Assembly: GCA_009760885.1 (NCBI GenBank)
Contig: CM019719.1
Location: forward strand, 23,582,084 to 23,646,083
Origin: Achatina immaculata
Lineage: Eukaryota > Mollusca > Gastropoda > Stylommatophora > Achatinidae
Length of the DNA: 64,000 nucleotides
Reading direction: 5' to 3'
In this document: one piece after another, positions 1-10,907 of the stretch
Layout of the letters: the number at the start of each line of letters is the position of its first letter
Position numbering within the stretch: position 1 is the stretch's first letter
Position numbers and translations under genes: made by a program
The notes under the pieces: model-generated
What the model was told of the DNA's origin: nothing
Databases searched by the model: none
Seen by the model: only the letters and a program-made list of their open reading frames with translations

Positions 1-418
1 ACCTATCTTGTTATATGGAAGTGAATCATGGACAATAGGCAGGTCTGCACGAAAATCATTGGAAGCAGCAGAAATGTGGTTTATTAGAAGAATGTTGCGA
101 ATCCCCTGGACAGCAAAAATAACTAATGAAGAATGTATGAGAAGAGCTGGAGAGAAAAAAATTTGTCAAAAAGATAAGAGAGAGACAATGTACTTTCATA
201 GACATGCAATGAGAAGAGGAGGCATAGAAAATATTATAGCAACAGAAAAAAATAGAAGGAAGAAGATTTAGAGGAAGACCAAGAGAAATGATAGTGGACA
301 GTCTGACGGGATGGTGTGAGAGGAGATCACCAACTGAGCTGATGACCTGCATGAAGGATCGTGTACTCTGGAGAAGCATAACAGCCAACGCCAGTCGGCA
401 TGGCGCCTGATGATGATA
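1..418 (+). mobile_element. LINE-C 3' end, cut by the window edge (pseudogene)
   Basis: C-terminal end of an endonuclease/reverse-transcriptase LINE. The reading frame (AEMWFIRRMLRIPWTAKI, then RGRPREMIVDSLTGW) is interrupted by small frameshifts near 165-265. The same text recurs at 38962-39326 and, on the minus strand, at 41789-42271 and 35330-35606, which identifies it as one family. The copy ends with a stop after NASRHGA and passes into a TGATGATGATAATGAT tail, typical of LINEs that end in a simple repeat instead of poly(A). The 5' part lies outside the window. An RTE-like clade is inferred from the single-frame layout and the short simple-sequence tail. Confidence 0.85.
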
Positions 419-635
419 ATGATACCAATTTGGGTTTTAAGCATATAAAACTACATTCAAATTGTGTGGGACTTGGCGAGATGTGTGCCACACTGAAGTC
501 ATATTTTAACCGGAACGTACAAGCAGACGTGCGGTAATGCTGACTTCTATACAAAGTCAGGAACATGACTATCTAGAACAAGGCCACGTTAAGATATATT
601 TTTATCTTTCACCTTGTCTGTTAACTAGCTTCTAA

Positions 636-978
636 TTCAGTACAGTGCTCGGGATAGTCTACTCCACAAACGTCTGATAAGCTAGCTAGCACTACTTAAG
701 TACAACGCTTGGGATAGTCTGCTCCACAAACGTCTGATACCTTAGCTAGCACTACTTAAATACAATGCTTGGGATAGTCTGTTCCACAAACGTCTGACAT
801 GTTAGCTAGCACTACTTAAGTACAGTGCTTGGGATAGTCTGCTCCACAAACGTCTGACATGTTAGCTAGCACTACTTAAGTACAGTGCTTGGGATAGTCT
901 GTTCCACAAACGTCTGACATGTTAGCTAGCACTACTTAAGTACAGTGCTTGGGACAGTCTGCAGTAGAAACGTCTTCG
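636..978. repeat. 60-bp minisatellite, about 5.6 copies
   Basis: Units are anchored by GGGATAGTCT at 651, 711, 771, 831 and 891 and GGGACAGTCT at 951, an exact 60-bp spacing. Each unit carries CCACAAACGTCTGA and GCTAGCACTACTTAA. The last three copies are nearly identical and the first is the most diverged. No reading frame is maintained. Confidence 0.95.
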
Positions 979-1507
979 GGATAACTTCTTTATTAGCAGT
1001 GAAACCCCAGCGATTTTCCCTTTCATCCACTGTAGCTCGAGCGAAGTTCTGTACTCATGGGAGTGAGTTATTAATATTTTATTTGTCCTTCACCAACTGA
1101 CAGCCGTGCAAGCAGTGAAATCCAGTATTACTTGACGTTCAGGAAGATATTCTGTTTTTCTTAAAGGTTGTTTTCCTCAACACGGAGTGTAGGGTACCCA
1201 TGTTTACAGCTGGGGTGACTGGAAAGAAAAAAAAAAGTGCAACCTTCTGTCTGAAAAACGAAGCCGCTGTATGCTCCATCACTTTCACCTTATCTCCACC
1301 GCCGACGTCACAGCTACAACTACTAACGCTGCCACTAACTCTCCCGCAGCTAACCCTACTCGTATATCCTCTGTTACAGCTTTCTGTGGTAGTAACAGCG
1401 CTATAGTTACTTTCAATGCTGACGTTTCTACGTTGTAAGAATAGCTTCTAACACTAGTCAATACACAGCGCTAGTGTCGCTATAATCAATACAACGGGCA
1501 GGAAATG
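979..1507. other. Unassigned stretch
   Basis: No coding similarity or repeat that I recognise. The only reading frame of note (1200-1406) has a biased Thr/Leu/Pro content and no recognisable motif, so I do not call it a gene. Confidence 0.5.
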
Positions 1508-1662
1508 AGTGGACAGAAAGCAAAACAGCAAACTCCTCAGATCACCAGAGAAGTACCATACCCCCTCCCCCACCCCCTCAGGTAAGCGTTTCGGCCCTTT
1601 AGACTTCTGAAGCTTTAATGGGGGTAGGCCCCTCTGGGTCTCTGAGTTGTTGGTTTATAACC
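1508..1662 (-). mobile_element. SINE family S1, tail part, minus strand
   Basis: The reverse complement reads CAACAACTCAG, CCCAGAGGGGCC, TAAAGGGCCGAAAC and GGTACTTCTCTGGTGAT in this order. The same blocks, in the same order, form the tail of the tRNA-headed element at 26592-26815. The tRNA-like head is not recognisable here, so this copy is 5' truncated or diverged. Order and spacing shared by two unlinked loci show a dispersed repeat; SINE status comes from the other copy. Confidence 0.7.
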
Positions 1663-2559
1663 ACTTCATGGGGCTGAAGATAATACACTGGTGTGATGTC
1701 CGTATAGTAATATTATGATTAATATGATGACTACTAATATTATTACTATTAATGTGAGCAACTTTTACTTTTAAAATGAATGCTATCACCAACAGTTTTA
1801 CCCCAAATATTTCTATACCTTCAATTATTATTAGTAGTAATGACACTTCTACGACTGATAGTCACGTGTTTCTTATATAACTAAATATACACCAACAAAC
1901 GCTTTCATTATCTGTAATGTGACTACTTGTTAGGCTAGAAGATGAGCGAACATGAGGGGGACTCCACTCACTCATGTCTGTGGTCGACAACCGGCTAAGC
2001 ACTCACAGCCCTGTACGCCCTGTGGCGTCTTGCAGGGCAGCAATAAATTCTCTCCACCTCACACGGTTTGCAGCCAGGTTTTTGTATCGTGCCCCAACTG
2101 CGCTGCATACTACTCATTTCCGTTGTTACTGTTCTTTGACAGTGTTGCAGTACGGGAGATAACTGGTTTTTTTTTCTTCACAGAAAGGGGATTTCTAGCC
2201 TTATTAGTCTTTATTTTGAACCTCCGGGTAAGGGTCGAGATTCTTCCGGAAGGTCACGTGGTTTGTGAATCCTGTGGCTGGGGATTGTAGGAAAAAAAGC
2301 TGAGTAAGTTAAGTCATCGTTCGGGTTTGTACCTGGGTGGATGGTTTTCGTGATGCCTGTGTGGAGAAAATGGACGTTTATATCCGTTTTGGAGTTTTGC
2401 AAGCATGAATGGACTCGCCATGTGGCAGCGCTAACCTGCTGGCGGACAGATTATCGTCATCATCATCTGCATTTTCATCCATTTCATCAATAAATCCTCA
2501 TGTCAAGTGTTACGAAAGGCTAGCTGGACTTCCTTATCAGTGCGTTGCCAACCTTAGGT
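1663..2559. other. Unassigned stretch
   Basis: AT-rich to about 1920, then more GC-rich. Short open frames on both strands (for example 1952-2290) show no family motif. I see no gene here. Confidence 0.5.
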
Positions 2560-3092
2560 TTGAAACAGCCTGGATGTGAAGTTGATGACTGGAGACAGTG
2601 ATTAACTAATTCAGAAACGTGAAGTTGATGGCTGGAGTCAGTGATTAACTAATCCCGAAACGTGAAGTTGATGGGTGGAGACAGTGATTAACTAATTCAG
2701 AAACATGAAGTTGATGGCTGGAGTCAGTGATTAACTAATTCAGAAACATGAAGTTGATGGCTGGAGACAGTGATTAACTAATTCAGAAACATGAAGTTGA
2801 TGGCTGGAGACAGTGAATAACTAATTCAGAAACATGAAGTTGATGGCTGGAGTCAGTGATTAACTAATCCCGAAACGTGAAGTTGATGGGTGGAGACAGT
2901 GATTAACTAATTCAGAAACGTGAAGTTGATGGCTGGAGTCAGTGATTAACTAATCCCGAAACGTGAAGTTGATGGCTGGAGACAGTGATTAACTAATCCA
3001 GAAACGTGAAGTTGATGGCTGGAGTCAGTGATTAACTAATCCCGAAACGTGAAGTTGATGGCTGGAGACAGTGATTAACTAATCCAGAAACA
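2560..3092. repeat. 43-bp minisatellite, about 12 copies, with dimer order
   Basis: Unit core is GAAGTTGATGGCTGGAG then CAGTGATTAACTAAT. Two unit types alternate through much of the array: units with GGAGTCAG followed by a TCCCGAAACG junction, and units with GGAGACAG followed by a TTCAGAAAC or TCCAGAAAC junction. This gives an 86-bp higher-order period. Confidence 0.95.
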
Positions 3093-3500
3093 CTCAGAAA
3101 ACACGGCTTCAAGATAATATACAAATCAGAATAATCGTGCGCATCAAGGCACAACACCAGTAACAAAGACAAAGACTTCGGTCCCACACGTCTTCACCAG
3201 ATAGCCTTTGATTGGCCCCTCTTTCTCCCTCGGGTGTCCATCGCATGGTTGTTTTAGTGTTGTTGCTGTTGTTGTTGTTGTTGTTGCTGTTTCTACCGAG
3301 TGTATGACCAATCTATTTCCAGCATGCGCATCTCTTGTTCAGTTGGGCAGCCAGGTATCTTTTTTTTTTGTATTCTTTGTGGCCAGTAAATATTCAAAAT
3401 CTTTCTGAGGCAGAATATGTGGAGGGAGGATAATCTGCCATAACCTTTTCTGTTTCCCTCTAGTATTCTGCCTCACTGAGGACTATGGATAACACACATC
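3093..3500. other. Unassigned stretch
   Basis: Contains a short TTG run near 3262-3286 and an eleven-base T run near 3358. No gene or dispersed repeat recognised. Confidence 0.5.
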
Positions 3501-3502
3501 TT

Positions 3503-3600
3503 TCTTCTTCTTCTTCTTTCGAGCCATTAAGGCTCATGCCTCCACACCTTGCTGTTCCTAATCTCTCTCCTGTTGGTGACACACAGCTCAGGTACAGCTT
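3503..3600 (-). mobile_element. Possible LINE 3' terminus with (GAA)n tail, minus strand
   Basis: The reverse complement runs GGTGTGGAGGCATGAGCC then GGCTCGAAAG and ends in a GAA run (TTC run at about 3504-3519). A GC-richer segment stopping abruptly in a trinucleotide tail resembles the 3' end of a non-LTR retrotransposon. There is no second copy in the window and no reverse-transcriptase motif, so this is tentative. Confidence 0.35.
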
Positions 3601-3775
3601 TATTTTGGTTCTAGTACTGTACTGGGGGGGAACTTGCAGATGGTTATGAGATTAATAAAATCTATTCAGGGAAGGGGAAGAGAGAAAGAGATAACCTTGT
3701 TCTCATAGCACACAAAAACGAAACCTTCCTTTCTTCACTAGTTTGTGCTATATCTGTGAAAGAAGAGGAACACTT

Positions 3776-4575
3776 GTAAAACTAGCGTGGTAAGTAGGAA
3801 AAAAATAGTGTGGTAAGTAGGAAAAAAATAGTGTGGTAAGTAGGACAAAAATAGCGAGGTAAACATCAAACATAGCGTGGTAAGCAGCAAACACAGAGAG
3901 GTAAGCAACAAACACAGGGTGGTAGGCAACAAAAAGTGTGGTTAGAAACAAGCACAGTGGTAGGGTAGACAACAAACGCAGCGTGGTAAGCAGCAAACAC
4001 ATCGTGGTAAGCAACAAACACAGCGTGGTAAGCAGCAAACACAGAGAGGTAATCAGCAAACACAAAGAGGTAAGTAACAAACGCAGAGAGGTAAGCAACA
4101 AACGCAGAGAGGTAAGCAACAAACACATAGAGGTAAGCAACAAACACAACGTGGTAAGCAGCAAGCATAGGGAGGTAAGCAACAAACGCAGAGAGGTAAG
4201 TAACAAACGCAGAGAGGCAAGCAACAAACACAGAGATGTAAGAAACAAACACAAAGTGGTAAGCAGTAAACACAGAGAGGTAAGCAACAAACATAGAGAG
4301 GTAAGCAACAAACGCAGCATTCTAAGCGATCAAAGCAGCATTTTAAGCAACAAATACAACGTGGTAAGCAGAAAACTCAGAGAAGTAGGCAACAAACACA
4401 GAGAAGTAAGCAGCAAACACATAGAGGTAAGCAACACACACACACAGAGGTAAGCAGCAAACCCATAGAGGTAAGCAACACACATACACACAGAGGTAAG
4501 CAGCAAACACATAGAGGTAAGCAACACACACACACAGAGGTACGCAGCAAACACAGAGAGGTAAGCACAAAAAAC
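3776..4575. repeat. 21-bp minisatellite, about 38 copies
   Basis: Unit is GGTAAGCAACAAACACAGAG with one further base, with AACAAA/AGCAAA and CACAGA/CGCAGA variants. Because 21 is divisible by three and the unit lacks stops in several frames, both strands show long open frames of 7-residue repeats (SNKRREV on plus, Leu/Thr-rich on minus). These are by-products of the period. After about 4430 a variant with CACACACACA spacers appears. Confidence 0.95.
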
Positions 4576-4794
4576 ACGACATGAATGCTTCTGAAAATGT
4601 AAGCTATGTACATAAGTAACTCAGAACTCAGTTATTTTTCTTTGCTCTAAACTGATTCGGCCTTTCTTACAGCTACACCTACAAAACCGACTCCAGCTTT
4701 ACAGAAGCTACGATATAGTGCACAAAGTGTTAAAAATATTTAATGAGGAAAATAGGAACAGCTTTATTAATTAAAGAAGAATTGTGGATTGTCA

Positions 4795-5366
4795 TGATTG
4801 GAAATGATTTCTGATTGGAAATATCACACTGAAATAAAAAGCAGACGTGCTCAGGCCAAGTCATCATTCCAGAAAATGAGAAACATCTTGTGCAACAGGT
4901 CCATATCAATGGAAACAGGATTCCAAGTATTTAAATGTTACATCGAGCCAATTTTGTTTTATGGATGTGAAGAATGCTCTATTAATAAGAGAGTACAGCG
5001 AGAAATGGAGGCCATGGAAATGTGGTTCATACGAAGGATGTTGAAGGTACCATGGATAGCCAAGAAAACCAACGAAGACGTCTTACGCGAGGCTGGAGTT
5101 AAAAGGCAAATTACAGCAAAGATGAGAGGCAGACAAGCGAGATTTGGAGGACATTTTTCTGAAAATAGGAAAACTGGAATACACTGTGGCAACTGGAAAA
5201 ACTGAGGGAAGAAGAGACAGAGGAAGACAGAGAGAGAAGTTACTGGTCGGGATGTCAGTGTGGCTAGGAAGAAAGTCACCGGCGGATCTCATAATCAAGT
5301 CTAAAGACAGGGAATTGTGAAGAGAAATGATCGCCTACGCCACGCGGAACGGCACCTGATTGATTG
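4795..5366 (+). mobile_element. LINE-D C-terminal fragment (related to LINE-C)
   Basis: The frame encodes the post-reverse-transcriptase region: EIKSRRAQAKSSFQKM, CYIEPILFYGCEECS, then MEMWFIRRMLKVPWIAKKTN, parallel to LINE-C but clearly diverged from it. Near 5172 a +1 frameshift moves the ending (GKTEGRRDRGRQREKLL, then a stop in KDREL, then MIAYATRNGT) to another frame. The copy finishes with CACCTGATTGATTGATT, a TGAT-type tail. All upstream endonuclease and reverse-transcriptase sequence is missing, as expected of 5' truncation during target-primed reverse transcription. Confidence 0.8.
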
Positions 5367-5371
5367 ATTTA

Positions 5372-5456
5372 TTAATTAACAAGCACACATCTGTGACGTT
5401 TCAGTTTGCATCTTAATCATACAAAAACATACAGGACAAAGAAATAGGGAAAGAAA
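5372..5456 (-). mobile_element. Penelope-like element 3' end scrap, minus strand
   Basis: The reverse complement carries TCCTGTATGTTTTTGTATGA followed by TTAAG, GAAACGTCACA and a TTAATTAATAA ending. The same blocks in the same order form the 3' end of the Penelope-like copy at 58570-58655. No coding part is present. Confidence 0.65.
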
Positions 5457-5867
5457 TTAACAATATAAGTTCGCATGAATGCTATGCAACAAACAGGACT
5501 GGAAAAAAAAGGCAACAAATGTAGGACTCAGCTGTGACTTGTGAGAAGCTGCCTCTAGGAGTGCGTGTGGTAGTGTTGAGAATATTTAAATAGAGACTTG
5601 CGATTTATGACAGGTAGGTGGTAAATAGAGGGGTGGAGACTGGGGAAAGGAGAGAGAGCAAGTGATACAGTGGTAATCTACTCACCACTACAGTGGCTTC
5701 GTGTATAGTTATATACTTAGTTTTATATACGAGTGCGTATGCACTGATTACTAGTGTGTTACTATATAATGCACGCTCTTGCAAACTGTTCTCAATAAAT
5801 GCAGAAGTATTCTCCGTTAATTTTCTACATATTTTACTCACAATCTCGTCTCTGAACGCGGTTAGCC
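5457..5867. other. Unassigned stretch
   Basis: AT-rich sequence leading into the 32-bp array. No gene or repeat recognised. Confidence 0.5.
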
Positions 5868-7158
5868 CTACCCCGACAAACAAACAGTTCTAGCAACACT
5901 AACCCCGATAAACAGACAGTTCTGGCAAGCAAAACTAACCCCGACAAACAAACAGTTCTGGCAAGCAACACTAACCTCAATAAAGAGACAGTTCTGGCAA
6001 CACTAACCCTGACAAACAGATTGTTCTGGCAACACTAACCCCGACAAGCAATCAGTTCTGGCAAGCAACACTAACCCCGACAAACAAACAGTTCTGGCAA
6101 CACTAACCCCGACAAACAGACAGTTCTGGCAACACTAACCCCGACAAACAAACAGTTCTGGCAACACTAACCCCGATAAACAAACAGTTCTGGCAACACT
6201 AACCCCGACAAACAGACAGTTCTGGCAGCACTAACCCCGATAAACAAACAGTTCTGGCAAGCAACACTAACCCCGACAAACAGATTGTTCTGGCAACACT
6301 AACCCCGACAAGCAATCAGTTCTGGCAAGCAACACTAACCCCGACAAACAAACAGTTCTGGCAACACTAACCCCGATAAACAGACAGTTCTGGCAACACT
6401 AACCCCGATAAACAAACAGTTCTGGCAACACTAACCCCTACAAACAAACAGTTCTGGCAACACTAACCCCGACAAACAAACAGTTCTGACAACACTAACC
6501 CCGACAAACAAACAGTTCTGGCAACACTAACCCCGACAAACAGACAGTTCTGGCAAGCAACACTAACCCTGACAAACAAACAGTTCTGGCAACACTAACC
6601 CCGATAAACAAACAGTTCTGGCAACACTAACCCCGACAAACAAACAGTTCTGGCAACACTAACCCCGACAAACAAACAGTTCTGGCAACACTAACCCCGA
6701 CAAACAAACAGTTCTGGCAACACTAACCCCGACAAACAAACAGTTCTGGCAACACTAACCCCGACAAACAAACAGTTCTGGCAACACTAACCCCGACAAA
6801 CAAACAGTTCTGGCAAGCAACACTAACCCCGACAAACAAACAGTTCTAGCAACACTAACCCCGACAAACAAACAGTTCTGGCAAGCAACACCAACCCCGA
6901 CAAACAAACAGTTCTGGCAACACTAACCCCGACAAACAAACAGTTCTGGCAACACTAACCCAGACAAACAAACAGTTCTGGCAAGCAACACTAACCCTGA
7001 CAAACAAACAGTTCTGGCTAGCAACACTAACCCCGACAAACAAACAGTTCTAGCAACACTAACCCCGACAAACAAACAGTTCTAGCAACACTAACCCCGA
7101 CAACCAAACAGTTGTAGCAACACTAACCCCGACAAACAAACAGTTCTGGCAACACTAA
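5868..7158. repeat. 32/36-bp minisatellite, about 39 copies
   Basis: Unit is CAACACTAACCCCGACAAAC then AAACAGTTCTGG. A second length class carries an extra AAGC after TCTGGC, giving 36 bp, and the two classes are interspersed. The block at about 6600-6800 is almost invariant, while both array edges carry more substitutions. The CTAACCCC core is not a telomere repeat because the unit is long and interrupted. Confidence 0.95.
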
Positions 7159-7615
7159 AAGAACAGAAATAACAACACGAAAAAACCCCCAACAACAACG
7201 AAAACTGAAACAATAAGACAAAGGGACTGCTATAATACCAGTGTAAGCTTGGCCGTTTCATCAAGATCACTATCTGAGTTTGTCCAGAAATAATGGAATT
7301 ATTTTCACATTCGTAACAGCGTGTTAGCGATTGTTGGCACCGGGTTTTTTTACCCTCATTGCAAAATCTGTTTTTTTTCATCGGTTAAAACTCGTTTCCC
7401 GTCTGGTCTGAAGACAATCATGAAGATTTTTTTCTGACATCTAGACATAAGCAAATGGGAAAAAACCGGGTAACTGACAACATCCTTTCAGATCAACCTG
7501 TTCTGTAACGTGTGTAACTTGAAGGTGATCAAAACACTGAACTTTCTTTACGTTCCTTGTGATGATGTTCAGTTTTAATTTCACGTACAGATTTGTTTTG
7601 TAGTTCGTGCACTCA
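7159..7615. other. Unassigned stretch
   Basis: No coding motif or tandem structure recognised. Confidence 0.5.
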
Positions 7616-7990
7616 ACAACAAGGGTTCTCAGACTAGGCCCTGGAGACCGCTGTGGAGGTGAGGACGTTGTCCGATGACGCAATCAGCGACCCACAGTTG
7701 ATATGCTAGCGTCAGGGTTAGCGAACCATAGCTGATCAAGACCCTGTCCCACCTTTCTGTGGTACCCCCAGTAAAACGGCCTGGCTTGGCTAACGGGGCA
7801 GGGATCGCCATTGTTCCTATGGTGGTGGAGTCTGTCAAGGAAGCATTGCACACTTTTTAGTTGTACTCCGGGACTGAAAAAAAAAATGCTGCCATAACTC
7901 GCTCCCACGCCGATACGATGCTGTACCTCAACACTTCTACAGCATCGGCTGCAAAGAACAACAGCTGGCAGTTACAGGGAGATTGCACAA
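7616..7990 (+). repeat. Unclassified dispersed repeat U, copy 1
   Basis: Shares ordered blocks with 21765-22000 and 35775-36145: GACGTTGTCCG, GGCCTG/GCCTGGCT, CGGTGGAGTCTG-like, GGGACTGAAAAA, CCATAACTCGCTCCCAC and GCTGCAAAGAAC, ending at GCAGTTACAGGGAGA. Copies 1 and 3 are colinear over about 330 bp. I see no long reading frame, no obvious terminal inverted repeat and no tRNA-like boxes, so the class is unknown. Confidence 0.75.
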
Positions 7991-8039
7991 ACGAAGATCA
8001 CTGAAGCGTGGGAAGGAGCCCACGTGTCAAGTCTTGATC

Positions 8040-8166
8040 ACACACCCACGCGCGCACACACACACGCACGCACGCACGCACACACACACCCACGCACGCA
8101 AACACGCACACGCACTCACGCGCGCGCACACACACACACACACCACACATACACAAACACGCACAT
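8040..8166. repeat. (CA)n/(CGCA)n microsatellite
   Basis: Mixed CACACA and CACGCACG dinucleotide tract, imperfect, roughly 125 bp. Alternating purine-pyrimidine throughout, so prone to Z-DNA and length change. Confidence 0.9.
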
Positions 8167-8313
8167 AGTGATCGCAGTCATCGGTAAAGTACTGAAAGAA
8201 AACCGTCACTTTTGGAAGTCGCCGGTTACTGTAACCGGTTTACATTACCAAAAATCAAAAACACTTTGTAACAACAAATGAAACGTCAAAATAATAATAA
8301 TGATAGTAATTTG

Positions 8314-8707
8314 CTGATATTCTCTCTCTCTGAACCTTAAGTGCCCAGGGCACATGGGGCTTCCGCAAGGGTTTTCCACAAATGCCTGTCCTTCGCCTTT
8401 TTTTCTGCTCTTGCCCAGGTGAGCCCTCTATTGCTCAACATCCTTTCTGTTGTTCTTCTCCATGTCTCTTTTGGTCTACCCTTACTTCTGCTCCCCTGTG
8501 GTGTCCATCTTAGTGCTATTTTTGGTAGTGAGTTGTCAGTCATTCGGAGCACATGTCCCAACCATCGCCAGCGTCTTTCCTCAATAATTGTTGTCAGTGG
8601 TTTCATCTGCATTTCTGCTAATAAGATGTTATTTCTTATAGTGTTTGGCCAAAATATTTTTCTAATTCTTCGTAAACATTTAGTCTGGAAAGAATTCAAC
8701 TGATATT
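8314..8707 (-). mobile_element. LINE-A 5'-truncated copy with 8-bp target-site duplication
   Basis: Minus-strand frame 8337-8699 encodes the last 120 residues of a LINE-A protein: FQTKCLRRIRKIFWPNTIRN, RRWRWLGHVLRMTDNSLPK, GRPKETWRRTTERML, ending in APCALGT. It is the same C-terminus as in the copy ending at 31625 but less decayed. The element stops in CTTAAGGTTCA plus a GA tail (seen as TCTCTC at 8321-8330). Perfect 8-bp duplications CTGATATT flank it at 8314-8321 and 8700-8707. The plus-strand open frame over the same span is its shadow. Confidence 0.9.
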
Positions 8708-9544
8708 ACAGTAATTAAAAATGCTTTTTTTCGCGGCCGTAAATTCCCTGTTGTAGTGCAAGATCTCGACATCCTCTGCATGTACTTCTAATATCTCGAC
8801 ATTCCTCTGTAATCTGATCTCTCGGGTGCAATTTGCTGGTATCATCTAAAGGCACCGATGACTGGCCAAGCCGGTTTTAAAGTTCATTAGAAGGTCTGTC
8901 GTTTCCTTTGGTTCTGTAGAGCTTTGTTTACACACAGACGAAAGCCCGTGCAGTCAAAGCAGAGCAAATGATTTTGATGAGGAGAATGATGATGAAGATG
9001 ACAATGACTATAAGGATGAAAAATACGGCAACGAAGACAGTGACAGCAGCGACAAAGACTTAATGAGGATACTGATAAAGGAGATTTACAGTAACGATGA
9101 TGATGATGATGATGATGATGATTATGAGTCACAGTGCCGAGCGAAGCTTGTGGATGAGAAAAACAGAAATAGAAGTAACATTTGTATTGGTTGTTATTTA
9201 TGTTATGAAATAGACATCAGGGAATAGAAATAGATAAAGGTCTAGAAGTACCCGGAGAAGGGAAATTTAAGTGATTGGAGAAAAGGGATACATAGAGAGG
9301 TAAACAGAACAAATCCAAAAACAGAGACGATTGGAGAGCCTGTATCTGTGGCATATGCTCAGAAAGAGAGTGACGCATGATGATGATGATGATGATGATA
9401 AAGTATTGAATTCTTCTTCAGTCTCCCAGGAACTGCGGACTAGTGCTCTTTACAGTCGATTGTATGGTGATGTCTGATGTGTCGGACTAGCAGCTATCTT
9501 CGTGCCGTGAGCACATCAGGTGAGTAAGACCCCCATGGAATTAA
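8708..9544. other. Unassigned stretch with (GAT)n tracts
   Basis: Contains GAT/GAC-rich DNA at 8960-9130 with a pure run at about 9096-9122 and another at about 9378-9402. These could be old LINE tails, since LINE-C ends in the same trinucleotide, but no coding remnant abuts them. Confidence 0.5.
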
Positions 9545-10317
9545 GCCTTCTTTACAGATGAGTTCCCCTTTAACTCTGTCATTTAATGATGGCAAGGTTT
9601 GTGTTTAGAAAAGGCAAGGAGAGCGTTTTACTTCCATAAATGGATCGCTGTGGAGGAGGTTCTGTCATGGTCTGGGATGGCTTCAGTCGACAAGGCAAGA
9701 CCAATCTTCACGTCATCCATTGTGCACTGACAGGCCTAGGGTACCAAGATGAGATATTGCGACCTCCTATTCTGCCTGCTCTGGGGGCCTTTTGGGTGAC
9801 GATGCAGTCTTACAGGATGACAATGTATCTTAATGACCTGATTCAACACCAGGGAATCCTCAGTTTGGAGTGGCAGGCTAGCTCACCTGCTCTTGCTCCT
9901 GTGGAACACTTCTGGGACGTCAATGGACGGAGAGTAGCAACTAATCACCCTCCGCCAGTTGATGTTGCACAGCTGACTCTTGTTTTCTTCATCAAGAGTG
10001 GCAGGCTATTCTACAGGATGTTCCTAGAGCCCTTGTGGGCTACAAGCATCAAAGATGTATAGAATGTCTTGCCGCAAATGGTGGTTACACCAGATTTTGA
10101 CAGATCAAGTGTAACAGTATTTATGACTTTTATGGTGATGGATGAGGAAATTCTCAGGCTTAAAACTTTTGTACGGACTATCACATTTGCATAAGATTTA
10201 CATGAATGTGTTGCAGTTTAAATGCAGCTAATTCTAATATTGATTTTCTGATATTGGCCACACAATACTTTTAGACAAGAGTTTTAGCAAGCGGTCCTTA
10301 ACTTTTGGGCAATAGCA
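9545..10317 (+). pseudogene. Tc1-like transposase pseudogene (C-terminal half) with 3' terminal repeat
   Basis: Remnant of a DD34E transposase, the enzyme that cuts and joins Tc1/mariner elements at TA sites. In order: FTDE at 9551 (first catalytic Asp region), GGGSVMVWDGFS from 9655, LTGLGYQDEILRPPILPAL, then in a shifted frame a QDDN block (second Asp), back to QHQGILSLEWQ and SPALAPVEHFWD with the catalytic Glu. Stops and frameshifts break it near 9585 and at the QDDN block. The sequence TTAACTTTTGGGCAATAG near 10297-10314 matches the usual look of a Tc1 terminal repeat end. The N-terminal DNA-binding domain and the 5' end are not recognisable. Confidence 0.8.
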
Positions 10318-10402
10318 TAGATTGCTAGCAGTCTTTTCATGTACATCCTTGTCGCCTTCTTTTCATACTATGTACTCATGTACTCCTCGTTCTCTTTTCA
10401 AG

Positions 10403-10602
10403 CTATATACCAGTGGTTCTCAACCTTCTTCCGCTTGCTTACCCCTTGCATTTCCATAAATTGTACACTTCATATTAGCAAATTGTTTTTGCTATTATTA
10501 TAGTTGTTGTTTATCTATTTTTTGCCATTATCCTTGTCGCTTAAACGTCTTGCCGCTACCCCAAGGTACACGTAACCTAGATTGGGAACCCCTGCTATAT
10601 AC
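10403..10602. mobile_element. hAT-type miniature element, 184 bp, perfect 8-bp TSD
   Basis: The element spans 10411-10594. Its left end CAGTGGTTCTCAACCT and the reverse complement of its right end (CAGGGGTTCCCAATCT) match at 13 of 16 positions. CTATATAC flanks it at 10403-10410 and 10595-10602 without mismatch. An 8-bp duplication together with CAGTGGTTCTCAACC-like ends is characteristic of hAT transposons; no coding capacity remains, so it needs a transposase in trans. Confidence 0.88.
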
Positions 10603-10671
10603 TCATGTACATCGTTGTTATCCTCTTTTCATGCTATGTAGTTATTTACACTGTTATCATTTTTTCATGCT

Positions 10672-10851
10672 ATGTTCTCATCACCACAGGGGAACAGAAG
10701 TAAGGGTAGACCAAAAGAGACATGGAGAAGAACAACAGATAGATGTTGAGCAATTGAGGGCTCACCTGGGCAAGAGCAGAAAAAAAGGCAAAGGACAGGC
10801 ATTTGTGGAAAACCCTTGCGGAAGCCCCATGTGCCCTGGGCACTTAAGGTT

Positions 10852-10907
<56 letters not shown>

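Noticed and set aside
3748..4453. Open frames of 140-190 codons on both strands
   Set aside because: They follow the 21-bp minisatellite period and appear in several frames at once; no start context or non-repetitive coding sequence.
5868..7158. Telomere-like CTAACCCC motif
   Set aside because: The motif occurs once per 32-36-bp unit with unrelated sequence between; not a telomeric tract.
8341..8703. 120-codon plus-strand frame
   Set aside because: It is the antisense shadow of the LINE-A C-terminus on the minus strand, which has clear family motifs.
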